A DNA stretch of 64,000 nucleotides from Streptomyces sp. F63 (GTDB taxonomy: Bacteria; Actinomycetota; Actinomycetes; Streptomycetales; Streptomycetaceae), in NCBI RefSeq assembly GCF_018070345.1, contig NZ_JAGPXX010000007.1, positions 232,188-296,187 of the forward strand. The letters are read 5' to 3'. Below, piece by piece: positions 29,472-37,888 of this stretch. Each line of letters begins with the position of its first letter. The first letter of the stretch is position 1. The notes under the pieces were generated by a model. It saw only the letters and a list, made by a program, of their open reading frames with translations. It searched no databases and was not told the DNA's origin. Both the position numbers and the translations under genes were made by a program.

Positions 29472-29939
29472 ATGATCGGAATGACGCTTCCCGTCCGCCG
29501 TCGCACGGCCGCACCGAGCTGGCAGCCGTTCCGCGAGTTCGAGGATCTGTACGACCGGATGGGCCGGCTGCTCCGCGGCGGGTTCCCCCCGGCCGGCGAA
29601 CTCGCCGAGACCGGCATGTGGTCGCCCCTGGCCGACATCGAGGAGAGTGACGACACCTACACGATGGATCTGGAGCTCCCCGGTGTCGGCAAGGACCAGA
29701 TCACGATCGAGGCCATGGAATCGCAGCTGGTCGTCCACGGTGAGGTCGAGGAGAAGGAGCGCAAGGGGGTGCTCCGGCAGCGGAGCCGCCGGTATGGGCG
29801 GTTCGACTACCGCTGGAGCCTGCCGGCGGACGCCGATACGGACAACATCACCGCCGAGCTGGCCGACGGCGTGCTCAGCGTGCGTATTCCGAAGACCGAG
29901 AGCGCCAGGCGGCGCCGCCGGGTGAAGATCAAGGGCTGA
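29472..29939 (+). CDS. Hsp20/alpha-crystallin small heat-shock protein
   Basis: The 155-residue protein has an N-terminal arm (RTAAPSWQPFREFEDLYDRM), an alpha-crystallin domain from about residue 50 to 145 (PLADIEESDDTYTMDLELPG ... YGRFDYRWSLPADADTDNI ... LADGVLSVRIPKTE), and a basic tail ending RRRRRVKIKG. It acts as an ATP-independent holdase in the cytoplasm. The ATG at 29472 is five bases after GGAGAGG; an internal ATG three codons later is too far from it. A strong hairpin follows the stop. Confidence 0.93.
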   Translation: MIGMTLPVRRRTAAPSWQPFREFEDLYDRMGRLLRGGFPPAGELAETGMWSPLADIEESDDTYTMDLELPGVGKDQITIEAMESQLVVHGEVEEKERKGVLRQRSRRYGRFDYRWSLPADADTDNITAELADGVLSVRIPKTESARRRRRVKIKG

Positions 29940-29965
29940 CCGCGGAAGCGGGACTCCGTCCGGCC

Positions 29966-30006
29966 GGGTCCGTCCGCCGCGCCACGCGGGTGCGGCGGGC
30001 GGACCC
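29966..30006 (+). terminator. Intrinsic terminator of hsp20
   Basis: GGGTCCGTCCGCCGC pairs with GCGGCGGGCGGACCC over 15 bp with one G-U pair, around an eleven-base loop, 26 bases after the hsp20 stop. Confidence 0.75.
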
Positions 30007-30154
30007 CGCCGCGCCCGGCTGTCCCTCTCACGTTCCGCTCCCGGAACGCAGCGCGAAGTGAACGCCGATTCCGTGATGTGGACCGGTGCTGGCCTTCTTC
30101 GCCCTGTCTCCTTTGGATGGGTGGACCATTTCCGGTGCAGAGGATTCACCCGTC

Positions 30155-30295
30155 ATGAGCCAGCATGTGCACGTCCGCCTCACCAAGGGCCTCGGCGTCT
30201 CCGAGCAGGGGGAGCTGATCGAGGAGTCCTACTGCCGGTGCGGGGCGCACTGGACCCGGCTCTTCACCGTGGAACAGGGCGAATCCGAGCAGTGA
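30155..30295 (+). CDS. Small 46-residue protein with a Cys-x-Cys motif
   Basis: The frame reads MSQHVHVRLTKGLGVSEQGE and continues with a central CRCGAHWTRLF. Third codon positions are almost all G or C, supporting a real small gene. Two closely spaced cysteines and nearby histidines could bind a metal, but there are too few ligands for a standard zinc ribbon. An in-frame start 69 bases upstream would add a hydrophobic, less GC-rich stretch and is unlikely. Function unknown. Confidence 0.6.
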   Translation: MSQHVHVRLTKGLGVSEQGELIEESYCRCGAHWTRLFTVEQGESEQ

Positions 30296-30446
30296 CCGGG
30301 CCCCCCGGCCCCGTACGGCCGGCCCGGGGCCGCGATGGCGATGCCCGCCGGGCGCTTCCGCCCGCTTGCGCGCCGCGTCACAGTGAAGGCCCCGCCGTGC
30401 CGCGGGACCGGAAGGACGGGGCGGCCGCCCCGGCGAGGGAGGGGCA

Positions 30447-30893
30447 ATGAGGGACGGTCTGCGCGTCGGGGACATCTTCACCCACGACTATGTCGTGCCG
30501 CCGGACAAGACGGTGCGGCATCTCTATCCGGAATCCCCTGAATTCGCCGCTTTTCCCGAGGTGTTCGCGACCGGCTTCATGGTCGGGCTCATGGAGTGGA
30601 CCTGCGTGCGCGCGCTGACGCCCCACCTCGAACCCGGCGAGGGAAGCCTGGGCACGGAGATCTGCGTCACGCACACGGCGGCCACCCCGCCGGGGCTGAC
30701 GGTCACGGTCACCGCCGAGCTGCTCGCCGTGGAGAAACGGCGGATCCGCTGGCGGGTCACCGCCCACGACGGGGTCGACACCATCGGTTCCGGGACCCAC
30801 GAACGCGCCGTGGTGGTGCTCGACCGCTTCACGGCGAGAATGCGGGAGAAGCTCAGCCGGGGCACGGGCGCCGGGCCGGCGCCTTCCGCGTAG
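30447..30893 (+). CDS. FlK-like acyl-CoA thioesterase (hotdog fold)
   Basis: The 148-residue protein resembles the fluoroacetyl-CoA thioesterase family. VFATGFMVGLMEWTCVRAL near residue 42 holds the Thr and Glu positions used for catalysis in FlK, and GTEICVTHTAATPPG near residue 70 holds the histidine. Later beta strands follow the hotdog pattern. The substrate is unknown; most FlK-like proteins have no demonstrated role in fluoroacetate resistance. A GAGGGAGGGG ribosome site precedes the ATG. It is not in an obvious operon. Confidence 0.8.
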   Translation: MRDGLRVGDIFTHDYVVPPDKTVRHLYPESPEFAAFPEVFATGFMVGLMEWTCVRALTPHLEPGEGSLGTEICVTHTAATPPGLTVTVTAELLAVEKRRIRWRVTAHDGVDTIGSGTHERAVVVLDRFTARMREKLSRGTGAGPAPSA

Positions 30894-31572
30894 TCCCGGC
30901 CCCCCGGGGCCGCCCGTCCGCCGCGTCCGGGCCGGGGGAATCCGGCCGGTCCCGCGCTCCTTCCGGCCGGTCCCGCGCTCCCGCGGACCTCCGCACACGG
31001 GGTGTGAACGACACGCACGCATCTTTCCGTGCGCGCACCCTGTCTTTTGTCCGCGATGCGCGGTTCACTCGGATCACGGGTCGCCGCCCCCCGCCCAGCG
31101 GCCCGTCCCGCTCCGCCCCCGGTCGCACACCTCCTCCCTCCGCGCGACGGGGGCGGGGTCGTGCCGGGCCCGGCTTCCGGACGAGGCTTGCAGTCCTCCT
31201 GACCGCGTCCTCCCGAAGCCGTCCCCTCTGACCGCTGCTCCCCGGCCGCCCGGGCCCGGCCTCCGTCCGGCTCCCCGGCCGCCCGGGCCCGGCCTCCGCG
31301 GTTCTCCGCCCGGGCCCGGCCTCCGCGGTTCTCCGCACGCGCCCGGCCTCCGCGGTTCCGCGGCCACCGGCGCCCGGGCGCCCCGGCCGTTCGCCCGCCG
31401 GGTGCTCCACACCGGCCCCTGCGGCGCCCCCCGGTGGCGTAATGCGGCCGATCGTCCCAGTCGGGGGCGAAGCTCATCCCGCGGCCATGTAGGCGTTGTG
31501 CACACGACAACGGCCCGCCGTTCCCCGCCGCCACTGTCTTCCCGACACCAACCCACGTCAGGGGAGGGCCAC
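30894..31572. other. Long GC-rich intergenic region upstream of phoD
   Basis: These 679 bases contain a 20-bp direct repeat at 30941-30960 and 30962-30981, a less GC-rich stretch near 31000-31070, and a longer repetitive tract at 31238-31363. A GTTCACT near 31064 recalls half of a Streptomyces PHO box but lacks a clear second copy. Open frames here encode only Arg/Gly/Ala-rich repeats and are not credible proteins. Confidence 0.6.
31238..31363. repeat. Degenerate tandem repeat built on CGCCCGGGCCCGGCCTCCG
   Basis: At least four related copies of a unit ending GGCCCGGCCTCCG, three of them followed by CGGTT, lie head to tail. The tract sits upstream of phoD and has no coding sense. Confidence 0.75.
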
Positions 31573-33201
31573 ATGACGTCCACGTTCCACGACCGGGAAC
31601 TCCGGGCCGCCGCCGCGCACCTCGGCCGCCGCCGCTTCCTCACCGTGACCGGAGCCGCCACCGCACTCGCCTTCGCCACCAACCTGCCGGGCAGCTCCCA
31701 GGCCGCGGAGCTGGACGCCCGCCGGGCGCTCGCGGCCGATCCCTTCACGCTCGGCGTCGCCTCCGGCGATCCCCGGCCCGGCTCCGCCCTGCTGTGGACC
31801 CGGCTCGCCCCCGAGCCGTACACACCCGACGGCGGGATGCCGGAGGCCAGAGTCGAGGTCTCCTGGGAGGTGGCGCGCGACGAGCGGTTCACCCGGATCG
31901 TCCGCCGCGGCACGGCCACGGCCCACCCCGAGTACAACCACGCCCTGCACATCGAGGCGGACGGCCTCGAACCCGACCGGGTGTACTGGTACCGCTTCCG
32001 CGCCGGGGACTACATCAGCCCGGCCGGCCGCACCCGCACCGCGCCCGCCGCCGGCGCCCGGATCGCGGACCTCAAGCTCGCCGCCGTCTCCTGCCAGGCC
32101 TACCACCAGGGCTACTTCACCGCCCTCCGGCATCTCGCGGACGAGGAACTGGACGTCGTCCTCCACCTCGGCGACTACCTCTACGAGTACGCCGTGAACG
32201 CCGCGGGCGGCGCCCGCGCCTACACCGGCGGCCGCACCCTGCCGGCGCACTTCAACCGGGAGACCGTCAGCCTCGACGACTACCGGATGCGCTACGGCCT
32301 CTACAAGTCCGATCCCGACCTGATCGCCGCCCACGCCGCCCACCCCTTCGTCGTCACCTGGGACGACCACGAGACCGAGAACAACTACGCGGACGACATC
32401 CCCGAGAACGGCGTGCCGCCGGAGGAGTTCCTGATCCGCCGCGCCGCCGCCTACCGCGCGTACTGGGAGAACCTGCCGCTGCGCGCCCCCCAGCGCCCCA
32501 ACGGCGCCGACATGCGGCTCTACCGGCGGCTGTCGTTCGGCACCCTGGCCCAGTTCGACATCCTCGACACCCGCCAGTACCGCTCCGACCAGGCCTACGG
32601 AGACGGCTGGAAGACCCCCGGGCCCGAGTCCGGGGACCCCTCGCGCACCATCACCGGCAGCGCCCAGGAGCGCTGGCTGCTGAACGGCTGGCGCGCCTCG
32701 CGGGCCCGCTGGAACGTCGTGCCGCAGCAGGTCACCTTCTCCCGCCGGCGCAGCAACTCCACCGACGACTACACGGTCAGCATGGACGCCTGGGACGGCT
32801 ACCCCGCCTCCCGCGAACGGGTGCTGGCCGGGGCGGAGACGGCCGGGGTGGAGAACCTCGTCGTCCTCACCGGTGACGTGCACGTCGGCTACGCGTTCGA
32901 CATCAAGCGGGACTTCGACCGCCCGGAGTCCCGCACGGTCGGCACCGAGTTCGTCGCCACCTCCGTCAGCAGCGGCGGCGACGGCGCGGACCGGCCGGCC
33001 AACTACCAGCGCTACCGGGACGCCAACCCGCACATGCGCTTCTACAACGGGCGGCGCGGCTACGTCACCGTCACGCTGGACGAGGAGAAGGCCCGCGCGG
33101 ACTTCCGCACCCTCCCCGCGGTGACGGCCCCGGGGGCGCCGATCGGCACGGCGGCGTCCTTCGTCACCGAGGCGGGCGACCCGGGTCTCCGGGAGGTCTG
33201 A
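31573..33201 (+). CDS. phoD: Secreted alkaline phosphatase D (PhoD family), Tat exported
   Basis: The 542-residue protein begins with a Tat signal, RRRFLTVTGAATALAFATNLPG, near residue 17. The N-terminal beta domain (DPFTLGVASGDPRPGSALLW) is followed by the metallophosphatase core: LAAVSCQAY, VVLHLGDYLYEYA, FVVTWDDHETENNYADD and VVLTGDVHVGYAFDIK supply the Asp, Asn and His ligands for iron and calcium. PhoD releases phosphate from phosphodiesters and monoesters outside the cell. The ATG follows GGGGAGGG. Phosphate control would be expected, but no convincing PHO box lies close to the start. Confidence 0.94.
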   Translation: MTSTFHDRELRAAAAHLGRRRFLTVTGAATALAFATNLPGSSQAAELDARRALAADPFTLGVASGDPRPGSALLWTRLAPEPYTPDGGMPEARVEVSWEVARDERFTRIVRRGTATAHPEYNHALHIEADGLEPDRVYWYRFRAGDYISPAGRTRTAPAAGARIADLKLAAVSCQAYHQGYFTALRHLADEELDVVLHLGDYLYEYAVNAAGGARAYTGGRTLPAHFNRETVSLDDYRMRYGLYKSDPDLIAAHAAHPFVVTWDDHETENNYADDIPENGVPPEEFLIRRAAAYRAYWENLPLRAPQRPNGADMRLYRRLSFGTLAQFDILDTRQYRSDQAYGDGWKTPGPESGDPSRTITGSAQERWLLNGWRASRARWNVVPQQVTFSRRRSNSTDDYTVSMDAWDGYPASRERVLAGAETAGVENLVVLTGDVHVGYAFDIKRDFDRPESRTVGTEFVATSVSSGGDGADRPANYQRYRDANPHMRFYNGRRGYVTVTLDEEKARADFRTLPAVTAPGAPIGTAASFVTEAGDPGLREV

Positions 33202-33270
33202 CCGCCCGGCCGCGCCCCCGGCCGCGGCCCGCCCCGCCGGCTCCCGGGCGGGACGGTCCGCGACGGGCGG

Positions 33271-33323
33271 CGCGGGGGCGGGGGCGGGAAGCAGGCCGTG
33301 AGCTTCTCCCTCCCGCCCCCGCG
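33271..33323. terminator. Terminator between convergent phoD and oxidoreductase genes
   Basis: CGCGGGGGCGGG (33271-33282) pairs with CCCGCCCCCGCG (33312-33323), with an inner GAAGC/GCTTC stem. It ends two bases before the stop of the convergent gene. Confidence 0.75.
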
Positions 33324-33324
33324 T

Positions 33325-34308
33325 TCACCTCTCGCCGGGGTAGCGGACACCGATCCGCTCACGCACCGCGTCCAGCGTGCGCATCACGGCCAGCGTGCCG
33401 TCCAGCGGCACCAGCGGGGACTCCGTCTCGCCCGCCCGCAGGCAGCGCATCACCTCGGCCGCCTCGTGCTGCATGCCGCTGTGCTCACTCCGTACCGTGA
33501 TCTCCCGCGGCTCCCGGCCCGGCCGGTACAGCACGCACTGCCGCGGATCGAAGAAGCCGCGCGGGAACTCGATCCGCCCGGCCGTCCCCGTCACGGCCGC
33601 CGTCATCGGGGTGTCCGCGGTGATCGAGCAGCTCAGCATCCCGACCGCGCCCGAGTCCCAGCCCAGCAGGATGCCGGTGTTGGCGTCCACGCCCTCCGGA
33701 GTGAGCTGCGCCCGCGCCTGGACGTCGTCCGGCTCGCCCAGCAGGAGCTGCGCGAACGCCACCGGGTAGACACCGAGATCGAGGAGCGCGCCGCCGCCCT
33801 GCGCCGGGTCGCGCATCCGGTGACCGGCGTCGAACGGGCCGGTGATGCCGAAGTCGGCGTGGACCGCCCGCACCTCGCCGATCGCGCCGTCCCGCACCAG
33901 CCGCAGCATCTCCAGCACCACGGGATTGCAGTACGTCCACATGGCCTCCATCAGGAAGCGGCCGCGCGAGCGGGCCAGCTCCACCAGTTCCGCGGCCTCG
34001 CCCGCGTTCAGCGTGAACGGCTTCTCGCAGAGCACCGCCCGGCCCGCCTCCAGGCAGAGCCCGGCCGCCGCCCGGTGCGCGGCGTGCGGCGTGGCCACGT
34101 ACACCACGTCCACGCCGGCGTCCCCCGCGAGCGCGTCCCAACTCCCGTACGCCCGGGGGATGCCGAAGCGCTCGGCGAAGGCCTCGGCCGGTCCCGCGCT
34201 GCGGGAGGCCACGGCGGCGACCTCCGCGTCCGGCAGTCTCCGCACCTGCTCGGTGAAGGTGGAAGCGATACCACCCGTTGCCAGAATGCCCCACTTGATC
34301 TGATCCAC
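33325..34308 (-). CDS. Gfo/Idh/MocA-family NAD(P)-dependent oxidoreductase
   Basis: The 327-residue protein has the N-terminal Rossmann fold (KWGILATGGIASTFTEQV), the family EKP motif in VLCEKPFTLNAGEAAELV near residue 95, and a C-terminal substrate domain with DAGHRMRDPAQGGGALLDLG, where the conserved D-x3-H-like positions fall. Relatives oxidise or reduce sugars, inositols or dihydrodiols; the substrate is not predictable here. The GTG at 34308 has AGGTGGGG six bases upstream; a GTG 12 bases earlier is possible. It diverges from the exporter gene. Confidence 0.88.
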   Translation of the reverse strand: MDQIKWGILATGGIASTFTEQVRRLPDAEVAAVASRSAGPAEAFAERFGIPRAYGSWDALAGDAGVDVVYVATPHAAHRAAAGLCLEAGRAVLCEKPFTLNAGEAAELVELARSRGRFLMEAMWTYCNPVVLEMLRLVRDGAIGEVRAVHADFGITGPFDAGHRMRDPAQGGGALLDLGVYPVAFAQLLLGEPDDVQARAQLTPEGVDANTGILLGWDSGAVGMLSCSITADTPMTAAVTGTAGRIEFPRGFFDPRQCVLYRPGREPREITVRSEHSGMQHEAAEVMRCLRAGETESPLVPLDGTLAVMRTLDAVRERIGVRYPGER

Positions 34309-34350
34309 GACCAACCCCACCTGCTCTCGGCCCGCTGATGCTGAGAGGAT

Positions 34351-35772
34351 ATGGGAGCGATTTCACCAGCGATGGAGAGGCTCATGCGGAAGAGCGGCCC
34401 GGCCGGCGACCGGCGCATACCCGGGCAGCGGTCCCGTTCCGCCCGCCGTGCCGGCGGCGGGCACGGTGCGGCGGCGCCCGGACAGCGGCGGGCGAGCCTG
34501 CTGGTCACCCTGATCCTCGGCGGACTGACCGCCGTCCCGCCGCTCTCCATGGACATGTACCTCCCGGCCCTGCCGGAGGTCGGCCGCTCCCTCGGCAGCT
34601 CCGCGGCGACGGTCCAGCTCACCCTCACCGCCTGCCTCACGGGCCTGGCGCTCGGCCAGCTGGTCATCGGGCCGATGAGCGACCGCTGGGGGCGCCGCCG
34701 CCCGCTGCTCATCGGCATGGTCGTCTACGTGATCGCCACCGCCCTCTGCGCGCTGGCGCCCGGCTCCGGGACGCTCATCGCCCTGCGGCTGGTGCAGGGG
34801 CTGGCCGGCTCGGCGGGCATCGTGATCTCCCGCGCCGTGGTCCGCGATCTGTACGACGGCAACGCGATGGCCCGCTTCTTCTCCACCCTGATGCTGATCG
34901 CCGGAGTCGCCCCGATCATCGCCCCCGTGGTGGGCGGGCAGGTCCTGCGGATCACCGACTGGCGCGGGGTGTTCGCCGTGCTCACCCTGATCGGTGCGGT
35001 GATCACCTTCGCCGTCTGGCGCTGGCTGGGCGAAACCCTTCCGCCGGAGGCCCGGCACGCCGCCGCCGCTCCCGGCGGCGGCACCCTCCGCACCCTGCGC
35101 GGGCTCCTCGCCGACCGGGTCTTCACGGGGTACATGCTCACCAGCAGCTTCGCCTTCGCCGCCCTCTTCGCGTACGTCGCCGCCTCGGCCTTCGTCGTCC
35201 AGGAGATCTACGGCGCCTCCCCGCAGACCTTCAGCCTCCTGTTCGGGATCAACTCCGTGGGGCTGATCGGCGTCAGCCAGATCAACGGCAAGATCCTCGT
35301 CGGACGCGTCAGCCTGGACAAGGCGCTCGCCCTCGGCCTCGCCGTGATCACGGCGGCCGCGGCCGCTCTGCTGCTCATGACGGCCGGGGCGTTCGGCGAG
35401 GTGGGGCTGGTGCCGGTGGCGTCCGCCCTGTTCGTGCTGATGTCCGCGATGGGGCTGGCGATGCCCAACACCAACGCCCAGGCGCTGATGCGGACCCGGT
35501 ACGCCGCCGGTTCCGCCTCCGCGCTGCTGGGCACCAGCACCTTCCTCGCCGGAGCCGTGGCCTCGCCGCTGGTCGGCATCGCCGGCGAGGACACGGCCGT
35601 GCCCATGGCGGTCGTCCAGCTCGTGTGCTCAGTGGCGGCCGTCGCCTCCTTCCTGCTGCTCTGCCGTCCGTGGCGGCGCAAGGAGACGCCGCCGGCGACG
35701 GAGGCCGGGGCCGTACCCGACGGGCCGCGCGACCGGGAGGGAACGGGGAGCCGGGAGGGAACGGGGAGCTGA
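34351..35772 (+). CDS. Bcr/CflA-type MFS drug exporter
   Basis: The 473-residue protein has 12 membrane segments and the DHA1 Bcr/CflA signatures: PPLSMDMYLPALPEVGRSLG in the first segment, the loop GPMSDRWGRRRPLLIGM, and LVQGLAGSAGIVISRAVVRDL (motif C region). The C-terminus ends with a repeated Arg-Glu-Gly-Thr-Gly-Ser. Such pumps export bicyclomycin, chloramphenicol and other compounds. The first ATG (34351) has GAGAGGAT close by; an ATG at 34384 with GGAGAGG just upstream is equally plausible and would shorten the basic N-terminus. It has no operon partners. Confidence 0.9.
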   Translation: MGAISPAMERLMRKSGPAGDRRIPGQRSRSARRAGGGHGAAAPGQRRASLLVTLILGGLTAVPPLSMDMYLPALPEVGRSLGSSAATVQLTLTACLTGLALGQLVIGPMSDRWGRRRPLLIGMVVYVIATALCALAPGSGTLIALRLVQGLAGSAGIVISRAVVRDLYDGNAMARFFSTLMLIAGVAPIIAPVVGGQVLRITDWRGVFAVLTLIGAVITFAVWRWLGETLPPEARHAAAAPGGGTLRTLRGLLADRVFTGYMLTSSFAFAALFAYVAASAFVVQEIYGASPQTFSLLFGINSVGLIGVSQINGKILVGRVSLDKALALGLAVITAAAAALLLMTAGAFGEVGLVPVASALFVLMSAMGLAMPNTNAQALMRTRYAAGSASALLGTSTFLAGAVASPLVGIAGEDTAVPMAVVQLVCSVAAVASFLLLCRPWRRKETPPATEAGAVPDGPRDREGTGSREGTGS

Positions 35773-35892
35773 GCCACCCCGGGCCGCGGCCGTGCGGACC
35801 GGGGCCGGGCCGGACTCCGCGTCCCGGCACCGGTCGTCCGGGGACGGGGCGCCCGTCTGCCCGCCGTGGTCCCGGTGGTTCTTCCGACCGCC

Positions 35893-35898
35893 TAAAAT
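35893..35898 (+). promoter_or_regulatory. -10 element for leaderless Rsm22 transcript
   Basis: TAAAAT stands seven bases before the ATG at 35906 in otherwise GC-rich DNA, and no ribosome site precedes that ATG. The spacing fits a transcript starting at the start codon. Confidence 0.6.
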
Positions 35899-35905
35899 CG
35901 GCCGA

Positions 35906-37027
35906 ATGTACGCCTCCCCCTCCGGCCCGGCCGAGGCCGTCCCCGCCGGCGACGATCTGCGGGCCGGGCTCGCGCGCGTGCTCGACGGGCTGCCGCCCCG
36001 GCAGGCCGCGCGGGCCGTGGAACGGCTGATCGCCACCTACCGCGGACGCACCCCGACCGACGCCCCCGTACTGCGTGACCGGCCGGACGTCGCCGCGTAC
36101 GCCGCCTACCGGATGCCCGCGACCTTCGAGGCCGTCGGCTCCGCGCTCGCCGCCTTCCGCGCGAACACCCCCGGCTGGGAGCCGGCGAGCCACACCGACG
36201 TCGGCGGCGGGACCGGTGCCGCCGTCTGGGCGGCCGAGGCGGCCTGGCCCGGCGGAGACCGCCGCACCACCGTGCTGGACTGGGCGGAGCCCGCCCTCGC
36301 CCTCGGCCGTGAGCTGGCCGGGGCCGCCGGGTCCGCCGGGCCGCGCGCGGCGGAGTGGCGGCGCGCGGCCATCGGGGACGGACTGCGGCTGCCGGAAACC
36401 GGTCTCGTCACGGTCTCGTACGTGCTGGGGGAGCTGACCGCCGCGGACCGCGCTGCCGTGGTCGGCGAGGCGGCCCGCGCGGGGCAGGTCGTGGTCCTCG
36501 TCGAACCCGGCACCCCGGAGGGCTATCTCCGGCTCCGCGCGGCCCGGGAGCAGCTCCTCTCGGCCGGGCTGCGGATCGCCGCTCCCTGCCCGCACGGTGC
36601 GGCCTGCCCGATCGAGCCGGGCCGGGACTGGTGCCACTTCGCGGCCCGGGTCGGCCGGTCCTCGCTGCACCGCCAGGTCAAGGGCGGCTCCCTGCCGTAC
36701 GAGGACGAGAAGTTCGCGTATGTGGCGGCCACCCGCCTGCCCGTCCCCGAGCCGGCTCCGGACGCGGACCCGGACGCGGACCCGGACCCGGTCCGCCGCG
36801 CCGCACCGGTGGCCTCCCGCGTCGTGCGCCATCCGCAGATCCGCAAGGGGCAGGTACTGCTGGATCTGTGCACCCCGGAGGGTGACCTGCGGCGGGTGAC
36901 CGTCACCAAGAGGCACGGCGCCGGCTACCGCCGGGCGCGCGACACCGCCTGGGGCGACGGCTGGCCCCCGCCGCCCGCCTTGCCCGGGGCGGACCGAGGC
37001 GACGGACAGCGAGGCGGTTCCGGGTGA
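35906..37027 (+). CDS. Rsm22-like small ribosomal subunit methyltransferase-family protein
   Basis: The 373-residue protein has the Rsm22/METTL17 layout. A helical N-terminus is followed by a Rossmann methyltransferase core (SHTDVGGGTGAAVWAAEAAW near residue 100, LVTVSYVLGEL). Cysteines CPHGAACP and DWCHF near residues 235-250, together with LCTPEG near 330, correspond to the metal or Fe-S ligands of the family. The mitochondrial relatives assist assembly of the small ribosomal subunit; the bacterial role is less clear. A leaderless promoter precedes it. The stop lies inside a dyad that belongs to the TetR gene downstream. Confidence 0.85.
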   Translation: MYASPSGPAEAVPAGDDLRAGLARVLDGLPPRQAARAVERLIATYRGRTPTDAPVLRDRPDVAAYAAYRMPATFEAVGSALAAFRANTPGWEPASHTDVGGGTGAAVWAAEAAWPGGDRRTTVLDWAEPALALGRELAGAAGSAGPRAAEWRRAAIGDGLRLPETGLVTVSYVLGELTAADRAAVVGEAARAGQVVVLVEPGTPEGYLRLRAAREQLLSAGLRIAAPCPHGAACPIEPGRDWCHFAARVGRSSLHRQVKGGSLPYEDEKFAYVAATRLPVPEPAPDADPDADPDPVRRAAPVASRVVRHPQIRKGQVLLDLCTPEGDLRRVTVTKRHGAGYRRARDTAWGDGWPPPPALPGADRGDGQRGGSG

Positions 37028-37042
37028 AATATGCCGCCTCGC
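37009..37042. promoter_or_regulatory. 9-bp inverted repeat at the TetR promoter, candidate operator
   Basis: GCGAGGCGG (37009-37017) and CCGCCTCGC (37034-37042) are perfect arms around 16 bases and lie just upstream of the -10 of the TetR gene. The site could be the regulator's own operator or a terminator for the gene upstream. Confidence 0.45.
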
Positions 37043-37049
37043 CCGACTG

Positions 37050-37055
37050 CTAGAT
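37050..37055 (+). promoter_or_regulatory. -10 element for leaderless TetR transcript
   Basis: TAGATT ends seven bases before the ATG at 37063 and there is no ribosome-binding site, so the transcript probably starts at the start codon. Confidence 0.55.
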
Positions 37056-37062
37056 TCTCGCC

Positions 37063-37665
37063 ATGGCCGAACCCCGCAGCCCGCAGACCTCCCGGCGCAG
37101 CGAACGCTCCCGCCGCGCCATCCTCGACGCCGCTCTCGAGCTCGTCGCCGAGACCGGATTCGGCAAACTCACCATCGAGGCGATCGCGGCCCGGGCGGGC
37201 GTCGGCAAGCAGACGATCTACCGCTGGTGGCCGTCCAAGGCCGCGGTGCTGTTCGACTCCTTCCTCGCCCTCGGGGAGGGGGAGGAGGGGATCGCCCTCC
37301 CCGACACGGGTGATCTGGAGGCCGATCTCAAGCTGGTCCTGCGGGCCACGGTCGACGAGCTCAACGACCCCAAGTACGACCTGCCGAGCCGCGCGCTCGC
37401 CGCCGAGAGCCAGAACGACCCCGCGCTGGCGGCCGAGTTGACGGCCAAGGTGCTCGAACCGCAGCTGGCCGCCTACGAGGAGCGGCTGCGCAGCGCCCAG
37501 CGGGCCGGGGACATCGCGGAGGGCACGGATCTGCGCGTCGCGCTGGAACTGCTCGTCGGGCCCCTCCACCACCGCTGGATGCTGCGGACCCGTCCGCTGA
37601 CCCACGCCTTCGCGGACACCGTCGTCGAGATGGTGCTGCGCGCGCTCGCTCCCCCCGCCCGGTGA
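37063..37665 (+). CDS. TetR-family transcriptional regulator
   Basis: The 200-residue protein has the TetR DNA-binding domain at about residues 15-60: RRAILDAALELVAETGFGKL, then TIEAIAARAGVGKQTIYRWW. The ligand domain ends with LLVGPLHHRWMLRTRPLTHAF, as in the AcrR-like subgroup with a TetR_C_16-like C-terminus. No target gene is adjacent; the dyad at its own promoter suggests autoregulation. It follows the Rsm22 gene by 35 bases but has its own leaderless promoter. Confidence 0.9.
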   Translation: MAEPRSPQTSRRSERSRRAILDAALELVAETGFGKLTIEAIAARAGVGKQTIYRWWPSKAAVLFDSFLALGEGEEGIALPDTGDLEADLKLVLRATVDELNDPKYDLPSRALAAESQNDPALAAELTAKVLEPQLAAYEERLRSAQRAGDIAEGTDLRVALELLVGPLHHRWMLRTRPLTHAFADTVVEMVLRALAPPAR

Positions 37666-37757
37666 CGGCATGGCCGTGACCGGAGGTGCGGCAGGGGCGG
37701 GTGTGACGGACGCCCCGGCCGCGGCTGCTGTGAGCATGAAGACAGTCGCGGAACGGA

Positions 37758-37769
37758 ATATCCGGATAT
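37758..37769. promoter_or_regulatory. 12-bp perfect palindrome upstream of the primase-polymerase-like gene
   Basis: ATATCCGGATAT is fully self-complementary and is AT-rich for this genome. It lies 120 bases before the start of the next gene and may be an operator; no regulator is known. Confidence 0.35.
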
Positions 37770-37888
37770 GAGGGCCAAAGGCAAACCACACGGCGGGTAA
37801 CTCCGAGTACCCCGGATGTGAACACCGGCCACTTCGGACCCCGGAAGGTGGCAGCATTGACCGCGCAACGGTCGAAGTGAGGGGACTG

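Noticed and set aside
31055..31085. Possible PHO box upstream of phoD
   Set aside because: A single GTTCACT is present without a second matching 11-base unit, and it is about 500 bases from the start codon.
30524..31534. 336-codon minus-strand frame with repeated ENRGGRARA peptides
   Set aside because: The peptide repeats only reflect the GC-rich DNA repeats, and the frame overlaps the FlK-like gene antisense.
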